Of a DNA stretch of 64,000 bases, positions 43,731 to 52,743 are shown one piece after another. The notes under the pieces were generated by a model. It made no database searches. It had not been told where the DNA came from and saw nothing but the letters and a program-made list of their open reading frames with translations. Positions within the stretch are counted from its first letter, which is position 1. The number at the start of each line of letters is the position of its first letter. The translations under genes were made by a program, and so were the position numbers. Origin of the DNA: Embleya scabrispora DSM 41855 (GTDB lineage Bacteria; Actinomycetota; Actinomycetes; Streptomycetales; Streptomycetaceae); NCBI RefSeq assembly GCF_000372745.1, contig NZ_KB889683.1:1-64000 (forward strand). The letters run 5' to 3'.

Positions 43731-44840
43731 CTACCTGGCCGAAGTGTCCGAGATCAACAGGTCCATCACGCTCGGCAGCCCCCCGGCGACGAACGCCGCA
43801 CGCTGCCGGTCGGCGCCCGTACCCTGCCGGATCATCCGCTCCACCAGGGCGAACACCCGTGTGGTGTCCCCGAATTCGTCCAGCACCGGAGCGACGTGCG
43901 CGAGCATTTCGCGGACCAGGTCGCCCGCGTCGACCCGACGGGCCGTCCCCGCCGGTCCCACCGGCCCGAACAGATCCCCGTCCAACCCGTCGCGGGCCGC
44001 CAACCAGCAGGCGGCACGCAGCAGTTCCGCGTCCGGAGTGGCGTACGGCGCCTTGTCGCCGTGCTGTTGCAGCGCGGTGACCACGAGCGCCCGGACCAGC
44101 CCGGCCAACATCACCGCATCGTCCGCCCGCGACTGCACGTCCGGGCAACGGATCTCGATGGTGGGAAACCGCTCGGACAGCCGCACCTGCCAGTACACCT
44201 GACCGCGGTCCAGCATCACCCCCAGTCCGAGTAGTGCGTCCACCCTGCGTTCGTACTCCTCCAGGTCGATGAACACCGGGGGTTGCCCCTCGACCGGCCA
44301 GCGCGCGTAGTGGATCGTGCGCCAACTCGCGAACCCGGTGTCCACCCCCTGCCAGAGCGGGGAGTTGGCACCCAACGCGACGAGCGCGGGCAACCAGGGA
44401 CGGATCCGGTTGACGATCTGCACACCCGTCTCCCGATCCGGCACCGCCACGTGCACGTGCATCCCGTGTATGAGTTGCACGTCGGCCAATCGCCGGGCGT
44501 TCTCGGCGATCGCGAGATAGCGCGGATGCTCGCTGATCTCCATCGGCTTCCCGTCACCCGCGGGCGCGGTCCCGCAGGCCACCATCCGGCAGCCGACCCG
44601 CTCGGCCGCCGCCGACAGTTCGTGCCGCATCCGGTACAGGTGCCCGCCGATCTCGTCGAGCGAGGAGCACACCGGGGTCGCCACCTCCAACTGCGCCTTC
44701 AGTAACTCGGGCTGCACGTCGTTGAAGTCGAACCCGGGCCGCAGACTCACCTCGGCCCGGACCCGCTCGGCCGCCGGTACCGGCAGTCCGCTGACCGGGT
44801 CGACGAGCAGGTACTCCTCCTCGACCCCCAGAGTGGTCAT
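43731..44840 (-). CDS. Glutamate--cysteine ligase-like carboxylate-amine ligase (YbdK/GCS2 family)
   Basis: A 369-residue ATP-dependent ligase of the GCS2 family. TLGVEEEYLLVDPVSGLPV at the N-terminus carries the Glu residues that bind metal, and HGMHVHVAVPDRETGV, TGFASWRTIHYARWP and TIEIRCPDVQ are hallmarks. It may join glutamate to an amine, as in EgtA-like or YbdK-like proteins; actinomycetes make mycothiol rather than glutathione, so true glutathione synthesis is unlikely. ATG 44840; the frame extends upstream to 45008. Confidence 0.9.
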   Translation of the reverse strand: MTTLGVEEEYLLVDPVSGLPVPAAERVRAEVSLRPGFDFNDVQPELLKAQLEVATPVCSSLDEIGGHLYRMRHELSAAAERVGCRMVACGTAPAGDGKPMEISEHPRYLAIAENARRLADVQLIHGMHVHVAVPDRETGVQIVNRIRPWLPALVALGANSPLWQGVDTGFASWRTIHYARWPVEGQPPVFIDLEEYERRVDALLGLGVMLDRGQVYWQVRLSERFPTIEIRCPDVQSRADDAVMLAGLVRALVVTALQQHGDKAPYATPDAELLRAACWLAARDGLDGDLFGPVGPAGTARRVDAGDLVREMLAHVAPVLDEFGDTTRVFALVERMIRQGTGADRQRAAFVAGGLPSVMDLLISDTSAR

Positions 44841-45191
44841 CACCGAACCGTCCTTTCGAGCGGGCGAACCCGCCGGGCAGGGCCTCCGCCTGGACATGAC
44901 CCGTCCGGGTCGGTGTGCGCCGCGCGTGCCCGGCCACCCGTCGGTCCCGGCCATGCTCCGGAACCCCACCGGGTGTGGCACATCACGCCGCAGTACGTGC
45001 TCGACCAAGATCCGGACAGGCCGTACTACTCGGGAGGACTCGCTCGGTTGTACCCGTATCCACCGCAGGTCGACACGTCGACCCGGGGTCGCGTCCGGGC
45101 GGCGCGGCCTCGCGACGGGGCCGGAGCACCAGATGTCCGGGCCCTGTGATGGGGTGTAACCCGCAAGCGGAACGGGCGAATACGGGGTTGA
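44841..45191. other. Divergent intergenic region, 351 bases
   Basis: The region between the GCS2-like gene (minus) and the 1549-residue gene (plus). A short GACCCG-TC-CGGGTC hairpin (44898-44911) is visible. Two short open frames on the plus strand have no ribosome site or recognisable family. I see no convincing promoter. Confidence 0.45.
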
Positions 45192-48100
45192 GTGGTGTCA
45201 CGGGTACAGGTCGCGAACAAGGCTCTTCTGGTCGGACTGCTGTTCGAAGGCGCCGCCGTCGGCGATTTCGGCCGGGTCCGCCACCGCATCGGCGACGATG
45301 TGATCGGCGCGCTCCTCGGCGACCGAAAGCCCGCGCCGAGCCTGCGCGCGCTCGCCGCGCGCGATCCCGACCCGTGGATACGCCGCACCCTCGCGCACAA
45401 CGGAACCGTGCTCACGCCGGCCGACCTCGCCGCGCTGCTCGAACAACCGGACCCGGTGGTCGACCGGATCGTCTACGCACATCCCGAGGCCACCACCTGG
45501 ATGCGCCGGGTCGTGCTCGCCCCCGGTCGCTACACCGAGACGCCGCATCCGTTGACCGCGCTGCACGAGGAATTGCTCGGCCTGCCCGCGGCGGGGGAAC
45601 AACCGCGCGGGCTGGGCGCCGCCGTGGTCGCCGAACGACCCGATCTGGTCGCGCACGCGCTGCGGGTGTGCGCCGGCACACTGACCCCCGCCGAGGAGCT
45701 GCGCGGGCTGCTGTCGCTGAGCCGCCACGGCGGCACCGACCTGCTGCCCGAGGCGCTGCGACACGTGCGGCCTGAGGTGGCCGCGCTCGCCACCGGGCCG
45801 GTCGAGGCGACCGGAGCGGGCGAGGCGACCGGCGCACTCGACGCCCTGGCCGCCGCGGTGGCCGAGGCCGAGGGCCCCGTCGGGCTGATCGCCGAACTGC
45901 GCTCCGGAGGTCATCCCTCCACCTGGCGTCGGGAGATCGACTGGGCCGCGCTGCGGGACGAACAGCGGCGCGAGCCGCTGCCGGAGGCGGCCGCCGTACT
46001 GCTCGCCGCCGACCCGGACTGCCCCGAGGACCTGCTGGTCGCGCTGTACACCACACATCCGACGACGGTGGGCCCGGTGGCCCGGCCGGCGCTCGCGGTA
46101 CTGCGGGCGGCGATCGACACCCCCAAGCACCCGGCGCTGGCCCGGATCGCCGCGCTCACCCGCGACCTGGCCGAGCCCGCCGACCTGGCCCGGATCCTGT
46201 ACGAGGTGGCTCCCGCCCGGACCGCGGTCGCCGCGCTGGTCGAACTCCCGGAGTGTGCCGAGCTGCGCGAGTTGTCGCACCGACACCTGGGCGCCCACGC
46301 CGACCGCTGGAACACCCTGCGTGCGGTGCTGCCCCGGCATCGTGACGCGCTGCCGGCCCTGCTGGCGGGCATCGAGGCGGGCACCGTCACCGGACCGCCG
46401 GAGCAGGTCGGCGGCCCGCCGCCGACTCTGACCAAGCCGTTCCGGCACCTGCTGACCTGCGCCGATGCGGACGACCTGCGCGAGTTGTTGCCCGACCTGC
46501 CCGACGTCCTGGTCCGCGACCTGCTCTCCAGCGGATCGCTCCCGCGGCACGTGCACGAGGCGGCGATCACCTCGACCGACCCGCGCGCGTGGGAGGCGAT
46601 GGCCCGCAATGTCGGCCTGGACATCCGCGAGCTCGCCCGCCTGGTCGCCAAGCAGGTCCCGGCGGTGGATGCCGCCGCCTATCTCAGCATGCGCTCGACC
46701 CCGTCGTTGCGCCGCACCATCGCCCGACGCCCCGCCCTGGACCCGGGTCTGCGCAGCGAGTTGCTCACCCACGGCGACCGGCGCACCCTGCTTCCGCTGT
46801 TGGCGAGCGGCGAACCCGAACTGGCCGAGCGGGCCCTGTCGTTCGGCTGCCGCAAGATCGCCCAGCAGTACGCCTACGTCAGGGTGTGGGAGCGGCACGG
46901 CCCGGACGGCGTGCGCGCGCTCCTGGACAGCACCGGGACGGCCACCGCGGCGCAGATCCGCAAGCGGGTGGAGGCCGCGCTCAAGGCCGAGGACGGCCTG
47001 ACCGACCTGCGCGCGAGCGGCGAACCGTACGACGACCCGGCCACGTTGCCGCACCGCTTCCAGACCCGGACCAGCCGCACGACCGTGCGCGATCTGGTGC
47101 ACGAGCCGTACGCGCACGACTTCCCGCTGCTGATGGCGGCCAACCGCGAGGAGCCGTTCGCCTACGAGGCGATCGACGACCTGATCCGGCACGAGGACGC
47201 CACCGACGAGGATCGAGCGCGGTTGCGGCTGATGCTGGTCAACGCCCAACGCACGTACGCGCGCCGGTCGATCGACACCCCGCCGCTGGAGTGGCTGCGC
47301 TCCGAGCCGTTCAACCGGGACGAGGACTGGGTGAACGGGGCGGTGGAGCACGGCCTGCTCGATCCGGCCCGGTTGGTCGACGTGGCCCATCCGGCGCAGG
47401 CCGTGGTCCTGTCCGCGCACGGGCTGAGCCCGGAGGCCGTGCTGGCTCCGATGCGGGCCCGGTTGGCCGAGCTGACCCGGGAGCATCTCGCGGGCCACAC
47501 CGAGGCGTTGGCCGTCGCGGTCGGCCTGATCGACGGCTTCTCCGGGTCGCTCGCCGAGCTGATCGTGCTGGCCGGCCAGGCCGCGGGTCCGCGCCCCGAG
47601 GCCGAGGAGTTGGCTCGGGCGGACGCCGCGGCGCTGGAGGTCGCGCGGCGCGAGGCGGCCGAGACGGCGAACAGCGAGCAGGTGTCCACGCCCGCGGCGA
47701 CGGCCGGGCGGGCCAAGGCGGGCCGGGCCGCCGAGTTCGATCGCACCTCCCCACTGGTGGCGGCGCATCTGCTGCGCACGATGGCGGCGGGGTCGGACCC
47801 GGAACTCGGGCCGGATTCCGCCCCGGTGCCGGACGATCCGAGCGTGCTCGCGGCACTGGCGTCGGTGCGGATCGTCGACACGCCGGGGTACGAGTTCCCG
47901 AGTTGGCTCTACGAGGCGTGCTTCGGCAGCGATTCGGTGCAGCCGCGGGTGGCCCTGGGGCGCCGGGTGTTCGACGAGTCGGTGGCCAACGACCTGATCG
48001 ACCTCGGCGAGCCCGAGGTATTGGCGGCGATGGCCGAGAACAAGGACCTGGAGGAGCCGACGAGGGATCGACTCGCCTCGATCCTGGCCGGCACCCCGGC

Positions 48101-49841
48101 CGAACGCCCGGAGCGGTACCCGACGAAGGACACCTGGCCGGGCCCGAGCCGGCCCGGTTCGTATCTGCGCTGGATCGGCGAGTACTTCCACGAAAAGCGG
48201 GACGGCGGCGACTTCCTGGCCGAGGGCGCCTATCGGCACGGCTTCGTCGGGCCGATCGACGTGCTCGGTGTGCTGCCCGCGCGGGCGCTGACCCCGCTGC
48301 CCAGGAGGTGGCGCTCGCGGATCGTGGCGGGTCCGCTGAACCGGGCGGTGGAGGCGCTGGTCGCCGAGCGGTTGGGCGTCGACCCGGAACGGTGGTTGGC
48401 CGCGCTGATCGCGATGGACTCCGCCGGCGACCGCTCGTTGCCCGAACTCCTGGACGCGGCCGCGCGGTCGGGGGCCGACGGGGACGGTGATTGGCAGCGG
48501 GTCGAGTCGCCGATCACGATCGAGTTCGCCGCGGCCCACGCGAACACCTGGCGGATTCGCCGCGGTTGGCGGTGGCCGGCCGGCGACCTGCTGCTGCGCG
48601 CGTCGCCCGAGGCGCTCACGGTGGTGCTGCCTCGCCTCGGCGAGCACGCCTACCCCACGCTGTGGGCGTACGCGCGCCACGCCGAACACGCGTCGCGCGC
48701 GATGGACGAGTACCCGTTCCTGGCGAACGACCGGGCCGCGCTGCGGATCATGGCGGCCTGGCGCCGCGACGCCGACGTCCGGGCCCGGTTGTTGCGGCTG
48801 GACGACCCGGAGTTGAACGCGGACCTGTACGGGACGCCGCTGGTGCGCGAGGGCGTCGCGGTGCGCCGAGCGGTGTTGTCCCGAGTGCCGCGGGGGCGGC
48901 CCGCGAGCGGGCCGACGGATCTGCTCCCGCTGGATCCGGCGCTGCGCGAGCGGTTGCTGGTCGACCATCGGGCCACCGGGTCGGTGCTGCCGGCGCTGCG
49001 GATCAAGGTCGAGGCGGCCGACCCGGAGCTGATCGAGCACACCCTGCGCCAGTTGGGCAAGAAGGGCTCGCTGCTGGACCGACTCCTGGGCCTGCGGGGC
49101 CTGTTGCGGTACGGCGGCGCGGCGCGCATCGGCGAGCTGGTCGAGCAGGGCGTGCTCGGTGCGACGGCCGGCCGGGTGGTGGTCAAGGCACTCGCGACGG
49201 CCGATCCGGACGCGGCGCTGACCGAGCGGATCGACCGCGAGCGGGCCGGCGACAAGCTGGTGGCCAAGCTGCGCAGGTGCTTCGGGACGACCGACACCGA
49301 CGAGGTGCTCGACCTGCCCTATCTGCGCGACTGGGACCTGATCGTCGCCGAGCACGAGCGGGAGCCGTTCCCGGCCGAGGTGCTGAACCGGCTCGTGCTC
49401 CAGCCGGATTCGCCCGCGCGGCTGCTCGAACTGGGGCCGGTGTACTACCGGGTGGCCCTGAACGCGGCGTCCCTGGACGCCGAGCACGCGCGCGCCTCGG
49501 TCGCCTTCGGGAACAACACCCTGGGCGACGCCGTGTGGTACATAACGTTGGACAACCTGGTCACGGCCGGCCTGCTGACCGGCCACGACCTGGTGCACGT
49601 CGCCCGGGGTGCCGGCTCGGTGCTGCGCTGGATCGCCGAGGCCGCCCATCGCATCGACGTCGAACCGCCCATCCGCGCGGCCGCGACCGAGGCCCGGGCG
49701 GAGATCGCCGCCCTGCTCGAGACCCGTCTCGGCACCGACCCGACGGCATGGGCCCCGGTCTTCGCCGCCCTCGCCGGCTGCGACCCCACCTGGTCCCCGG
49801 AAGCCCCGGGCTCCACCGTCGCGGCCCTGTTGACCCGCTGA
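45192..49841 (+). CDS. Giant repeat protein of unknown function (leucine-rich-repeat-variant-like), 1549 residues
   Basis: The protein has no signal peptide or membrane segment. Much of it consists of short helical units with DPDPWIRRTLAHNG- and PDPVVDRIVYAHP-like elements, i.e. a proline- or aspartate-started two-helix repeat resembling leucine-rich-repeat-variant (LRV) or HEAT repeats; further units read STPSLRRTIARRPALDPGL and GEPEVLAAMAENKDLEEPT. The central region (about 600-800) contains RTSRTTVRDLVHEPYAHDF, and a low-complexity Glu/Ala-rich stretch lies near 810-850. A scaffold or protein-interaction role is likely; no enzyme motif was found. Two adjacent GTG codons (45192, 45195) can start it. 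A strong hairpin follows the stop. Confidence 0.75.
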   Translation: MVSRVQVANKALLVGLLFEGAAVGDFGRVRHRIGDDVIGALLGDRKPAPSLRALAARDPDPWIRRTLAHNGTVLTPADLAALLEQPDPVVDRIVYAHPEATTWMRRVVLAPGRYTETPHPLTALHEELLGLPAAGEQPRGLGAAVVAERPDLVAHALRVCAGTLTPAEELRGLLSLSRHGGTDLLPEALRHVRPEVAALATGPVEATGAGEATGALDALAAAVAEAEGPVGLIAELRSGGHPSTWRREIDWAALRDEQRREPLPEAAAVLLAADPDCPEDLLVALYTTHPTTVGPVARPALAVLRAAIDTPKHPALARIAALTRDLAEPADLARILYEVAPARTAVAALVELPECAELRELSHRHLGAHADRWNTLRAVLPRHRDALPALLAGIEAGTVTGPPEQVGGPPPTLTKPFRHLLTCADADDLRELLPDLPDVLVRDLLSSGSLPRHVHEAAITSTDPRAWEAMARNVGLDIRELARLVAKQVPAVDAAAYLSMRSTPSLRRTIARRPALDPGLRSELLTHGDRRTLLPLLASGEPELAERALSFGCRKIAQQYAYVRVWERHGPDGVRALLDSTGTATAAQIRKRVEAALKAEDGLTDLRASGEPYDDPATLPHRFQTRTSRTTVRDLVHEPYAHDFPLLMAANREEPFAYEAIDDLIRHEDATDEDRARLRLMLVNAQRTYARRSIDTPPLEWLRSEPFNRDEDWVNGAVEHGLLDPARLVDVAHPAQAVVLSAHGLSPEAVLAPMRARLAELTREHLAGHTEALAVAVGLIDGFSGSLAELIVLAGQAAGPRPEAEELARADAAALEVARREAAETANSEQVSTPAATAGRAKAGRAAEFDRTSPLVAAHLLRTMAAGSDPELGPDSAPVPDDPSVLAALASVRIVDTPGYEFPSWLYEACFGSDSVQPRVALGRRVFDESVANDLIDLGEPEVLAAMAENKDLEEPTRDRLASILAGTPAERPERYPTKDTWPGPSRPGSYLRWIGEYFHEKRDGGDFLAEGAYRHGFVGPIDVLGVLPARALTPLPRRWRSRIVAGPLNRAVEALVAERLGVDPERWLAALIAMDSAGDRSLPELLDAAARSGADGDGDWQRVESPITIEFAAAHANTWRIRRGWRWPAGDLLLRASPEALTVVLPRLGEHAYPTLWAYARHAEHASRAMDEYPFLANDRAALRIMAAWRRDADVRARLLRLDDPELNADLYGTPLVREGVAVRRAVLSRVPRGRPASGPTDLLPLDPALRERLLVDHRATGSVLPALRIKVEAADPELIEHTLRQLGKKGSLLDRLLGLRGLLRYGGAARIGELVEQGVLGATAGRVVVKALATADPDAALTERIDRERAGDKLVAKLRRCFGTTDTDEVLDLPYLRDWDLIVAEHEREPFPAEVLNRLVLQPDSPARLLELGPVYYRVALNAASLDAEHARASVAFGNNTLGDAVWYITLDNLVTAGLLTGHDLVHVARGAGSVLRWIAEAAHRIDVEPPIRAAATEARAEIAALLETRLGTDPTAWAPVFAALAGCDPTWSPEAPGSTVAALLTR

Positions 49842-49848
49842 CCGCGTG

Positions 49849-49878
49849 CCCGCCATCCACCGATCGGTGGATGGCGGG
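49849..49878 (+). terminator. Terminator after the giant repeat protein
   Basis: CCCGCCATCCACCG (49849-49862) pairs perfectly with CGGTGGATGGCGGG (49865-49878); the two-base gap opens to a tetraloop or larger in practice. It lies seven bases after the stop. Confidence 0.75.
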
Positions 49879-49965
49879 TGCCCGGCGGTGGAGGGCCCGG
49901 ACGGAACGTGGACCGTTCGGGTGAGCGGGCGTGTACCCGGCCGCTGCGGCGACCACGTTCACCCC

Positions 49966-50916
49966 ATGGCCGATCTGCCGGTGTATCCGCCCATGCTCGC
50001 CACCGCGGGCACGCTGCCGCCGGCCGCCGAGGACGATCGCTGGGCGTACGAGACCAAGTTGGACGGTCAGCGATGTGTCGGCTACCTGCCGGGTGACGGC
50101 ACGGTGGTGTTGCGGTCGCGCTCGGGAGCGGACATCACCGCGGCCTATCCGGAGTTGCACGCGCTGGGTACGGCGCTCGGTACCCGCTCGGCGGTGCTGG
50201 ACGGCGAGGTGGTCGCCCTGGACGAGCGCGGGCACAGCAACTTTCAGCGCCTGCAGCCCCGGATGGGATTGGCCGAACACTTGGGCGAGGTGGCTCGGAT
50301 GCGCGATCGGGTGCCCGTCCGGTTGCTCCTGTTCGACGTGCTGTTCCTGGCCGGCGGGTCGCTGATCCGCCGCCCGTACGCGGATCGGCGCCGGGTGCTC
50401 GACGGGCTCGATCTGCGCGGCCCGCACTGGTCCACACCGGCCGCGTTGGTCGGGCACGGCGAGGCGGCGCTCGCGGCGACCCGGGCGGAGGGCCTGGAGG
50501 GGCTGGTCTGCAAGCGCCTGGACTCGGTGTACACGCCGGGCGAGCGCTCGCCGAACTGGGTGAAGGTGCGGCACGTGCACACCCTGGACGTGATCGTGGG
50601 CGGCTGGGTCCCCGGGCGCGGTCGGCTCACCGGGTTGCCCGGCGCGCTGTTGGTGGGGGTGCGCGAGGAAGGCGTGTTGCGCTACGTCGGCGCGGTGGGC
50701 ACGGGTTTCGCCGATCGGGATCGGGTCGTGCTCGGCGAGTTGTTGCGGGTGTCCGCGATCGACACGTGCCCGTTCACACCCCGGCCGCAGGTGGCAGACG
50801 CGCGCTGGGTGTTGCCGCGACTGGTCGGCGAGGTCCGGTATGCGATGCGCACCCGCGCGGGCCTGCTGCGCCATCCCTCCTGGCACCGGCTGCGCCCGGA
50901 CCTGGCCGAGGACTGA
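49966..50916 (+). CDS. ATP-dependent DNA ligase, NHEJ type (LigC/LigD ligase domain)
   Basis: A 316-residue stand-alone ligase. Motif I YETKLDGQRC carries the adenylated Lys; LDGEVVALDERG is motif III, LLLFDVLFL lies in motif IIIa/IV region, and GLEGLVCKRLDSVYTPGERSPNWVKVR gives motifs IV and V. The C-terminal OB domain is present. Size and motifs fit the ligases that seal breaks in bacterial end joining. ATG 49966 begins MADLPVYPPML, the usual start; the frame extends to 49846. A matching polymerase gene is convergent downstream, but no Ku gene is in the window. Confidence 0.9.
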   Translation: MADLPVYPPMLATAGTLPPAAEDDRWAYETKLDGQRCVGYLPGDGTVVLRSRSGADITAAYPELHALGTALGTRSAVLDGEVVALDERGHSNFQRLQPRMGLAEHLGEVARMRDRVPVRLLLFDVLFLAGGSLIRRPYADRRRVLDGLDLRGPHWSTPAALVGHGEAALAATRAEGLEGLVCKRLDSVYTPGERSPNWVKVRHVHTLDVIVGGWVPGRGRLTGLPGALLVGVREEGVLRYVGAVGTGFADRDRVVLGELLRVSAIDTCPFTPRPQVADARWVLPRLVGEVRYAMRTRAGLLRHPSWHRLRPDLAED

Positions 50917-51009
50917 ACGGCACCACCCGATCGGGCGGGCGAGCCCTGCGCACCGCCGACCCCGTGGCCGGCGGGTCCTGAGCCCGGTGAACCCGGCGCC
51001 CGAAGCGTC

Positions 51010-51891
51010 CTACGGCAACCGCCCGGTAGTCTCGGCGGCCAGCAGCGGCGCGAACCCGTCGCCGTCCCGGGCCACCCGCTCCAGCACCTGCGCCGGGCCG
51101 AACACCAGGTCCGCGTCCGACTCGATCTCGGCCCAGGTCACCGGTGCCGACACGGTCGGCTCGGGCTGGGCTCGCAGCGTGTACGGCGCGGCGGTGGTCT
51201 TCGCGCTCGCGTTCTGGCTCCAGTCCACGAATACGTGGTCGGCGCGCAGGTTCTTGGCCATCCGGTGCACGACCAGTTCCGGGTGCTCCCGCTCCAGGCG
51301 CATCGCGAGCGCCTTGGCGTACCCGCCGACCGCCGCCTCCGATGTCGGCTCCAGGGCCGCGTACAGATGCAGCCCCTTGCTGCCCGAGGTCTTCGCCACA
51401 CAGGTCAGCCCGTCCGCCGCCAGCAGGTCGCGGGCCAGCAGCGCGACCCGGCGACACTCGGGCATACCCGCGCCCGGACCGGGGTCCAGGTCCAGGACGA
51501 GCCGATCGTGGCGGTCCGGGTCGGCGCCCCACTGCGGCACATGGATCTCGATCGCGGCCAGGTTGGCCGCCCACATCAGGGCGGCCAGTGAGTCGACGTC
51601 GACCTGATCGCGGCTCTCGTCCCGGCCGGCCACCTCGATGGTGCGCACCCAGTCGGGCGCACCGGGCGGCACGTGTTTGTTGTAGAAGCGGCTGCCGCCG
51701 TCCACGCCGTCCGGATAGCGGACGAATGTGGCCGGGCGTCCGGTGACGTGTGGGAGCAGGACCGGGGCGATCCTGGCGTAGTAGTCCAGCGCCCGGCCCT
51801 TGGTGTATCCGGTTCGAGGCCACCACACCTTGTCGAGGTGGGTGAGGGTCAGCGAACGTCCGTCGACTGTCGTGGCGATACGGTCCGGCAT
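51010..51891 (-). CDS. Non-homologous end-joining polymerase/primase (LigD PolDom)
   Basis: A 293-residue archaeo-eukaryotic primase-type polymerase. LTHLDKVWWPRTGYTKG opens the domain, FYNKHVPPGAPDWV follows, the catalytic Asp pair lies in RLVLDLDPGPGAGM, and KTSGSKGLHLYAAL contains the phosphate-binding residues. HVFVDWSQNASAKTTAAPYTLR is the family signature. It fills gaps during end joining and is normally the N-terminal part of LigD; here, as in many actinomycetes, it is a separate gene, convergent with the ligase. ATG 51891; other ATG codons upstream are less likely. Confidence 0.92.
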   Translation of the reverse strand: MPDRIATTVDGRSLTLTHLDKVWWPRTGYTKGRALDYYARIAPVLLPHVTGRPATFVRYPDGVDGGSRFYNKHVPPGAPDWVRTIEVAGRDESRDQVDVDSLAALMWAANLAAIEIHVPQWGADPDRHDRLVLDLDPGPGAGMPECRRVALLARDLLAADGLTCVAKTSGSKGLHLYAALEPTSEAAVGGYAKALAMRLEREHPELVVHRMAKNLRADHVFVDWSQNASAKTTAAPYTLRAQPEPTVSAPVTWAEIESDADLVFGPAQVLERVARDGDGFAPLLAAETTGRLP

Positions 51892-51974
51892 ACCGAGAGG
51901 GTCCCCCGACGCCGTGTTTCGATGCATGGGGTCGACATGGGGTCGACCGATCGCCGGGCGGCCTCTCGCGGACC

Positions 51975-52253
51975 TCACTCGTTCGGGAAGGCCGCCATCC
52001 GCTCGTCCAAGGGCACCGGCTCCTCGGCGATGCCGTCCGCCGAACCGCTCGCGAACCGTGCGCACACCCCTCGGCAGGCGAAGGTCTGCCGACCCTCCAC
52101 GTGTCCGACCGGCACCGCGTCGTGCGCGGGTCGGTCCGCTGCGGCCCGCAGGTCGCGGCCGCACATCGTGCAGGCCAGACCGTAGGTCATCTCGACCGTG
52201 GTCTCCGGTCGAGCGCTTCGGCGGTGTCCCGCGATCGAGTGCTGTGAGTACAT
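51975..52253 (-). CDS. Small Cys-containing hypothetical protein
   Basis: A 92-residue protein with CTMCGRDL near residue 28 and FACRGVCARF near 60, i.e. two Cys pairs that could bind zinc. No other motif is recognised. It lies 83 bases upstream of the end-joining polymerase gene on the same strand, but a functional link is speculation. ATG 52253; the tail is acidic. Confidence 0.6.
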   Translation of the reverse strand: MYSQHSIAGHRRSARPETTVEMTYGLACTMCGRDLRAAADRPAHDAVPVGHVEGRQTFACRGVCARFASGSADGIAEEPVPLDERMAAFPNE

Positions 52254-52508
52254 GGGTTCGAATCCTCTGGTCGGTCTGGTGCGCGGATGTCCGGATCGCC
52301 GCAGACGACGCCGCCATGGTTGACGGCATACGAGGTGCCCTCGGTCTCCCCAAAGTACTCCTACCGTTCCACCGTCCAGACCCCTGCACAAAATCGTTTC
52401 GACATCGCGTCGGGACCGATTCGGCCCGCCGCGCGCCGACCTCCGGGCGCGGCGACGGGGCCCGTCGCATGGACGGGCCCCGTCTCCGGTGGTTCGGCGA
52501 CGCGTCGG

Positions 52509-52679
52509 CTACCAGCGGTACCAACGCCCGCGACGACCACCCGCGCCGGCGCTGCGGAAGACGAACCCGAGGGCCCAGAGCACCAGTACGACGACGGCTA
52601 TCCACCAGAGAGCCTTGAGGGCGAATCCTGCACCGAACAGGATCAAAGCGAGCAAAAGCACTACAAGCAGCGGAATCAT
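52509..52679 (-). CDS. Small hydrophobic membrane protein
   Basis: A 56-residue protein with two hydrophobic segments, MIPLLVVLLLALILFGAGF and LWWIAVVVLVLWALGFVF, and a basic tail GGRRGRWYRW. Small proteins of this type are common in streptomycetes and of unknown function. ATG 52679 has GGAGGTGG about eight bases upstream. Likely a peripheral stress or membrane-stability peptide, but that is a guess. Confidence 0.8.
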   Translation of the reverse strand: MIPLLVVLLLALILFGAGFALKALWWIAVVVLVLWALGFVFRSAGAGGRRGRWYRW

Positions 52680-52743
52680 CGTGAACCACCTCCGCTCGGA
52701 CGTCTGCCCCGGAAGGCGGGGTTCACGCGGTGCGATCGCAAAG

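Noticed and set aside
45198-49856. A 1552-codon open frame antisense to the giant repeat protein.
   Set aside because: Long antisense frames arise from strong GC bias at third positions. Its translation is Arg/Gln/Gly-rich with no motif, whereas the plus-strand frame has coherent helical repeats.
49966-51891. Possible single ligD gene broken into two.
   Set aside because: The two domains are on opposite strands, each with its own start, and both are intact, so this is the normal split-gene arrangement, not a rearranged pseudogene.
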